In this document: positions 61,273-64,000 of the stretch, one piece after another | Numbering within the stretch: position 1 is the stretch's first letter | Layout of the letters: the number at the start of each line of letters is the position of its first letter | Source: an uncultured Flavobacteriales bacterium | Lineage (GTDB): Bacteria > Bacteroidota > Bacteroidia > Flavobacteriales_D > Crocinitomicaceae | Assembly (NCBI GenBank): GCA_903939755.1 | Contig: CAJAII010000014.1 | Location: 20,717-84,716 of the forward strand | Direction of reading: 5' to 3' | Length of the DNA stretch: 64,000 bases | The notes under the pieces: model-generated | What the model saw: only the letters and a program-made list of their open reading frames with translations | Told to the model about the DNA's origin: nothing | Database searches by the model: none | Made by a program: the position numbers and the translations under genes

Positions 61273-61716
61273 ATGAAGTTTCTTATAATCTATATCGTAT
61301 TAGCGATATCATTTTCTAAAGAAGAGTATTTTAAAGTTATTTCAAGTAAAGATTTGTCAACTGTTAATGCAATGCTCACTTTACTTGAAAAAGAAAAAGA
61401 AGGAAGTGATAAAAAAGCTTATAAGGGCGCTTTACTTATGAAAAAGGCTGGATTTCAAAAGACACCTAAAGATAAATTGGATGTTTTCAAACAAGGACGA
61501 ATTCTATTAGAACATGAAATAGAGTTAAATTCTAAAAGCACTGAATACCGATTTTTACGACTCATAATTCAAGAAAATGCGCCTAAACTAGTTAAATATT
61601 GTGGGGATATTTCGGAAGATGCAAGTTGGATAAAGAAACACTATGCCTCGTTGAACTCAGAAGTGAAAAATGCCATTATTTCTTATGCAAAAATTTCCAT
61701 CAATCTGAAACTTTAA
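61273..61716 (+). CDS. Small hypothetical protein in pigment locus
   Basis: This 147-residue protein has a weak signal peptide (MKFLIIYIVLAISFSKEE) and is almost entirely helical and charged (STVNAMLTLLEKEKEGSDKK; KTPKDKLDVFKQGRILLEHE; SWIKKHYASL). It lies 4 bp before darA. I associate this kind of gene with flexirubin loci but do not know its function. Confidence 0.6.
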   Translation: MKFLIIYIVLAISFSKEEYFKVISSKDLSTVNAMLTLLEKEKEGSDKKAYKGALLMKKAGFQKTPKDKLDVFKQGRILLEHEIELNSKSTEYRFLRLIIQENAPKLVKYCGDISEDASWIKKHYASLNSEVKNAIISYAKISINLKL

Positions 61717-61720
61717 TTGA

Positions 61721-62632
61721 ATGAAATACATCTTAGTAATTTCTTATTCTCAGTCAGGGCAATTAACTGATTTATTATCAAATTTAGTTTCAACCATTAA
61801 GGAAGAAATTGAATATGTTTCAGTTCAACCTAAAACTAAGTTTTCTTTCCCGTGGATTTCTCATGAATTTTTCAATGCCATGCCCGAAACCGTTTTGGAA
61901 AAAGAGATTGAGTTAAATGCGATTGAATTTAAAAGGGATAAGTATGATTTGATAATTTTCGGATATCAACCATGGTTTTTATCTCCATCTTTACCTGCAA
62001 CAGCCATTTTGAAAAACGAGGCGTTTAAAAAAATTATGAATAACACACGGATTGTTACTGTTATTGGAGCAAGAAACATGTGGCTGAATTCACAAGAAAG
62101 TGTAAAACAATTAATAAAAGATGCAGATGGTGTTTTAGTTGGAAACATTCCATTTGTGGATCACAATCCTAATTTGTTGAGCGCAATATCAATTTTACAT
62201 TGGATGTTGACGGGAAAAAAAGAGAGGAAATATGGTATTTTCCCTCTACCAGGAATAAGCGATAAAGATATTCTTGAAGCCTCACTTTTTGGGCTTATAA
62301 TTCAAAAATCATTTGATAACAATGAATTTGATCATATTCAGGAACAAGTCATTTTGTCTAATAGAGTAAACATTAATACCAATATTTTGTTCATAGAAAG
62401 TAGGGCTAAAAAGCTATTTTCAATTTGGGCTCGTCAAATAATAAAAAAAGGAACAACACCTCTGAAGCGAAAAGCTTGGGTTGTTTTATTTAAATATTAC
62501 TTATTAATTGCTCTTTTTATTATTGCTCCAATAGTCTTATTAGTTTTTAATATTTTTGTTCGACCTTTTTCTCATAATAGAATAACTAAGAAAAAAACGT
62601 ATTTTTATAGTGTTGAATTGATTAAAAAATGA
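61721..62632 (+). CDS. darA: Dialkylresorcinol condensing enzyme DarA
   Basis: This 303-residue protein matches DarA. It starts with a flavodoxin-like phosphate-binding segment (YILVISYSQSGQLTDLLSN), has WISHEFFNAMPETVLE, YDLIIFGYQPWFLSPSLPAT and TVIGARNMWLNSQE, and ends with two membrane-like segments and a basic tail. DarA joins two ketoacyl chains and cyclises them to a dialkylresorcinol together with DarB. The stop overlaps darB by 4 bp (ATGA). I assign it by overall pattern and its linked darB. Confidence 0.85.
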   Translation: MKYILVISYSQSGQLTDLLSNLVSTIKEEIEYVSVQPKTKFSFPWISHEFFNAMPETVLEKEIELNAIEFKRDKYDLIIFGYQPWFLSPSLPATAILKNEAFKKIMNNTRIVTVIGARNMWLNSQESVKQLIKDADGVLVGNIPFVDHNPNLLSAISILHWMLTGKKERKYGIFPLPGISDKDILEASLFGLIIQKSFDNNEFDHIQEQVILSNRVNINTNILFIESRAKKLFSIWARQIIKKGTTPLKRKAWVVLFKYYLLIALFIIAPIVLLVFNIFVRPFSHNRITKKKTYFYSVELIKK

Positions 62633-63528
62633 AATTAAAAGAAGTTTTTATAACTAGAACTGCCGTATTTTTTCCGAACAATCCCATTTCAAATGATGAA
62701 ATGGAAGGTTTTTTAGGATTAGTTAACGATAATGAATCTAAATCGAGAAGACTAGTATTACGAAATAACGGAATTAAGAGTCGTTATTATGCGATGACTA
62801 GAGAAGGGAAATCAACGCATACAAATGCTGAATTGACTTCCCTCGCAATAAAAAATCTTTTTCTTAAAGATTCTAATGAAATAAAACAAATTGATTTATT
62901 AAGTTGTGGCACCTCTTCACCAGATCAATTAATGCCATCTCATGGTGTAATGGTTCATGGTTGGCTGCCTGAATCAAATGCAATTGAAGTTATTTCGCCT
63001 TCAGGTAATTGTTGTTCAGGAATGCATGCCTTGAAATATAATTTCATGTCAATTCGTACTGGAGAATCAACAAAAACGATTTCAACTGGTTCAGAAAGAT
63101 TATCAAGAGTTATGAGATCAGAACAGTTCGAAATAGAAGTGCAAAAACGTATTGAATTAGAAAAAGACCCCTACTTAGCTTTTGAAAAAGACTTTTTAAG
63201 ATGGATGCTTTCTGATGGTGCTGCAGCTTTTTTAATTGAAGACAAGAAAAATGTGCATGATATTTCTTTGAGAATTGATTGGATAGAAGGTTTCTCTTTT
63301 GCAAATCAAGTTGAGACATGCATGTATATGGGCGCTGAAAAAGATGAAAAAGGTGACTTGAAATGTTTTAGCGATTTTTCGCCTATAGAAATTATGGAAA
63401 AATCTATTTTTAGTATTAAACAAGATGTAAAACTCTTGGGTGAAAACATTGTCAAACTTGGGTTTAAAAATTTGGAGATTATTTTTAATAAAAAAGGAGT
63501 ATTAAAATTAGAATGGCAGCCGCATTGA
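62629..63528 (+). CDS. darB: DarB-type ketosynthase III, C-terminally truncated (probable pseudogene)
   Basis: This 299-residue frame starts like DarB/FabH-type enzymes (FITRTAVFFPNNPISNDEME; SCGTSSPDQLMPSHGVMVHG) and keeps the active-site Cys in SGNCCSGMHAL (Cys129). It then ends at KKGVLKLEWQPH. In KS-III enzymes the catalytic His (usually in a PH-containing motif) and Asn lie in the following 80-100 residues, and these are missing. No frame in the next 130 bases restores them, so this is not a simple frameshift. Start of the loss is about 63500. It is probably inactive, or the end moved elsewhere. Confidence 0.8.
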   Translation: MKLKEVFITRTAVFFPNNPISNDEMEGFLGLVNDNESKSRRLVLRNNGIKSRYYAMTREGKSTHTNAELTSLAIKNLFLKDSNEIKQIDLLSCGTSSPDQLMPSHGVMVHGWLPESNAIEVISPSGNCCSGMHALKYNFMSIRTGESTKTISTGSERLSRVMRSEQFEIEVQKRIELEKDPYLAFEKDFLRWMLSDGAAAFLIEDKKNVHDISLRIDWIEGFSFANQVETCMYMGAEKDEKGDLKCFSDFSPIEIMEKSIFSIKQDVKLLGENIVKLGFKNLEIIFNKKGVLKLEWQPH

Positions 63529-63647
63529 AAAGAATAACCGCTGACTCTAAAAAATTGCAGGACAGGTTCAATTTTTTATTTCCAATATATGGAAATAATA
63601 TTGCGGTAAATGAAATAAACACAAACTGCAACCTCATTTCAGTGTAA
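63513..63647 (+). CDS. Candidate 44-residue ORF overlapping darB end
   Basis: An ATG at 63513 with an AAAAAAGGAG purine-rich stretch a few bases upstream opens a frame beginning MAAALKRITADSKKLQDRFN and ending NLISV. The purine-rich site fits a Shine-Dalgarno start, which is unusual for this AT-rich region. It shares no visible similarity with the missing darB part. It could be a new gene start brought in by the rearrangement. Evidence is thin. Confidence 0.2.
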   Translation: MAAALKRITADSKKLQDRFNFLFPIYGNNIAVNEINTNCNLISV

Positions 63648-63713
63648 TGGTTTTATTTTATAAAAAATAAATAAACCTTTTTTGTTATAGGTTAAAATAA
63701 CAAAGGCGTAAAC

Positions 63714-63736
63714 CGAAAAGCCATATGAGTAGGGAA
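63714..63736 (+). promoter_or_regulatory. Repeated leader element, copy D
   Basis: CGAAAAGCCATATGAGTAGG followed by GAA closely matches copies A and B (near 28.7 and 30.45 kb) and begins 43 nt before the ATG at 63757. It lies in the 63529-63756 gap after the broken darB. The gap otherwise shows only the candidate small ORF above. Confidence 0.45.
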
Positions 63737-63756
63737 ATTAAAAAACAATAAATAGT

Positions 63757-64000
63757 ATGAGTGATTATACATGTGCATGGTGTAGTAAGCAAGGATATAA
63801 TAGTGGAAAATACAACCCTGAACCTGAAGGGTGGGTATGGACTAAAGGTTCACTGTTTAAAAAGAAATTAGTTTGTAGTAATAAATGTTTGGCTGCATTT
63901 AATGAACAAAACACAGCTTCTGAAGCAGTTCAATCTAAATCTAGTAACTCAGATGATGAAGAACAAATCAGACAATCAACACCAGAAGAAGAAATTGCCA
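63757..64000 (+). CDS. Zinc-ribbon-like small protein, 3' end outside window
   Basis: The frame runs off the right edge after 81 complete codons. It begins MSDYTCAWCSKQGYNSGKYN and contains a second Cys pair in KLVCSNKCLAAF, so C-x2-C and C-x3-C could bind zinc. A low-complexity acidic/Ser tail follows (from AVQSKSS). No signal peptide. The leader element D precedes it. Function unknown. Confidence 0.55.
   Translation, partial: MSDYTCAWCSKQGYNSGKYNPEPEGWVWTKGSLFKKKLVCSNKCLAAFNEQNTASEAVQSKSSNSDDEEQIRQSTPEEEIA

Noticed and set aside
1..64000. Search for CRISPR arrays, rRNA and tRNA genes
   Set aside because: No regularly spaced short repeats with unique spacers, and no rRNA or cloverleaf sequence was recognised on either strand; the only repeats are those listed.

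Overview
The window is AT-rich bacterial DNA that reads as a member of the Bacteroidota, most likely class Flavobacteriia (a Fluviicola/Crocinitomicaceae-like relative is plausible but not provable here). The evidence is a type IX secretion C-terminal sorting domain, FISUMP, DUF1566 and DUF1036 secreted proteins, many short exported proteins and lipoproteins, TAnnTTTG-type promoter boxes, and a flexirubin-type pigment locus. No rRNA, tRNA or CRISPR array was seen.

Region 1 (1-16.7 kb). A minus-strand run of small exported and membrane proteins (1.0-3.7 kb) is followed by a tight plus-strand array of five exported peptidase-like genes: an M48 metallopeptidase with a helical-repeat tail, a papain-type cysteine protease with a MORN-like tail, and three CHAT (caspase/separase-like) proteases with helical-repeat N-termini. 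The last two CHAT genes share a ~1 kb C-terminal block whose final ~0.6 kb is nearly identical, and one has a GTTT x5 repeat inside its signal-peptide codons.

Region 2 (16.7-22.5 kb). A string of small genes (DUF805, J-like, VWA, YbjN-like, Cys-rich secreted peptides, small membrane proteins) ends at a convergent ECF sigma factor/anti-sigma-like pair. A motif close to TGGTTACCTTTTT lies 49-52 nt before the start codon of four genes (one of them at 3.7 kb) and may be the promoter recognised by this or another ECF sigma factor.

Region 3 (22.5-35.5 kb). This is an accessory zone of exported proteins, a T9SS cargo protein, a collagen-like protein, a uracil-DNA-glycosylase-like gene with a small coupled partner, an XRE regulator with a perfect 28-bp palindrome, and several families of direct repeats. 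It ends in recombination debris: a tyrosine recombinase, a truncated GIY-YIG gene, and fragments of a serine recombinase and another gene joined head to head.

Region 4 (35.5-63.5 kb). This is an aryl-polyene/dialkylresorcinol (flexirubin-type) biosynthetic locus. A C45 acyltransferase-like protein and an acyl-activating ligase come first. A minus-strand operon follows, with two CrtI-like oxidoreductases, a trifunctional MMPL exporter/PlsC/methyltransferase fusion and a flavin halogenase-like protein. A long plus-strand operon then carries a methyltransferase, aromatic amino-acid ammonia-lyase, ketoreductase, three intact ketosynthases, two degenerate ketosynthase-like proteins, two ACPs, an LpxL-like acyltransferase, three hotdog proteins, a deacetylase and a LolA-like carrier. 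After a GT2-DUF2062 gene come darA and darB. The expected logic is tyrosine to 4-coumarate, activation onto an ACP, iterative elongation to an aryl polyene, DarA/DarB synthesis of a dialkylresorcinol, and joining of the two halves at the outer membrane. darB here lacks its C-terminal catalytic part, so the dialkylresorcinol half may be lost. A small zinc-ribbon-like gene runs off the right edge, preceded by a leader element also found near 28-31 kb.
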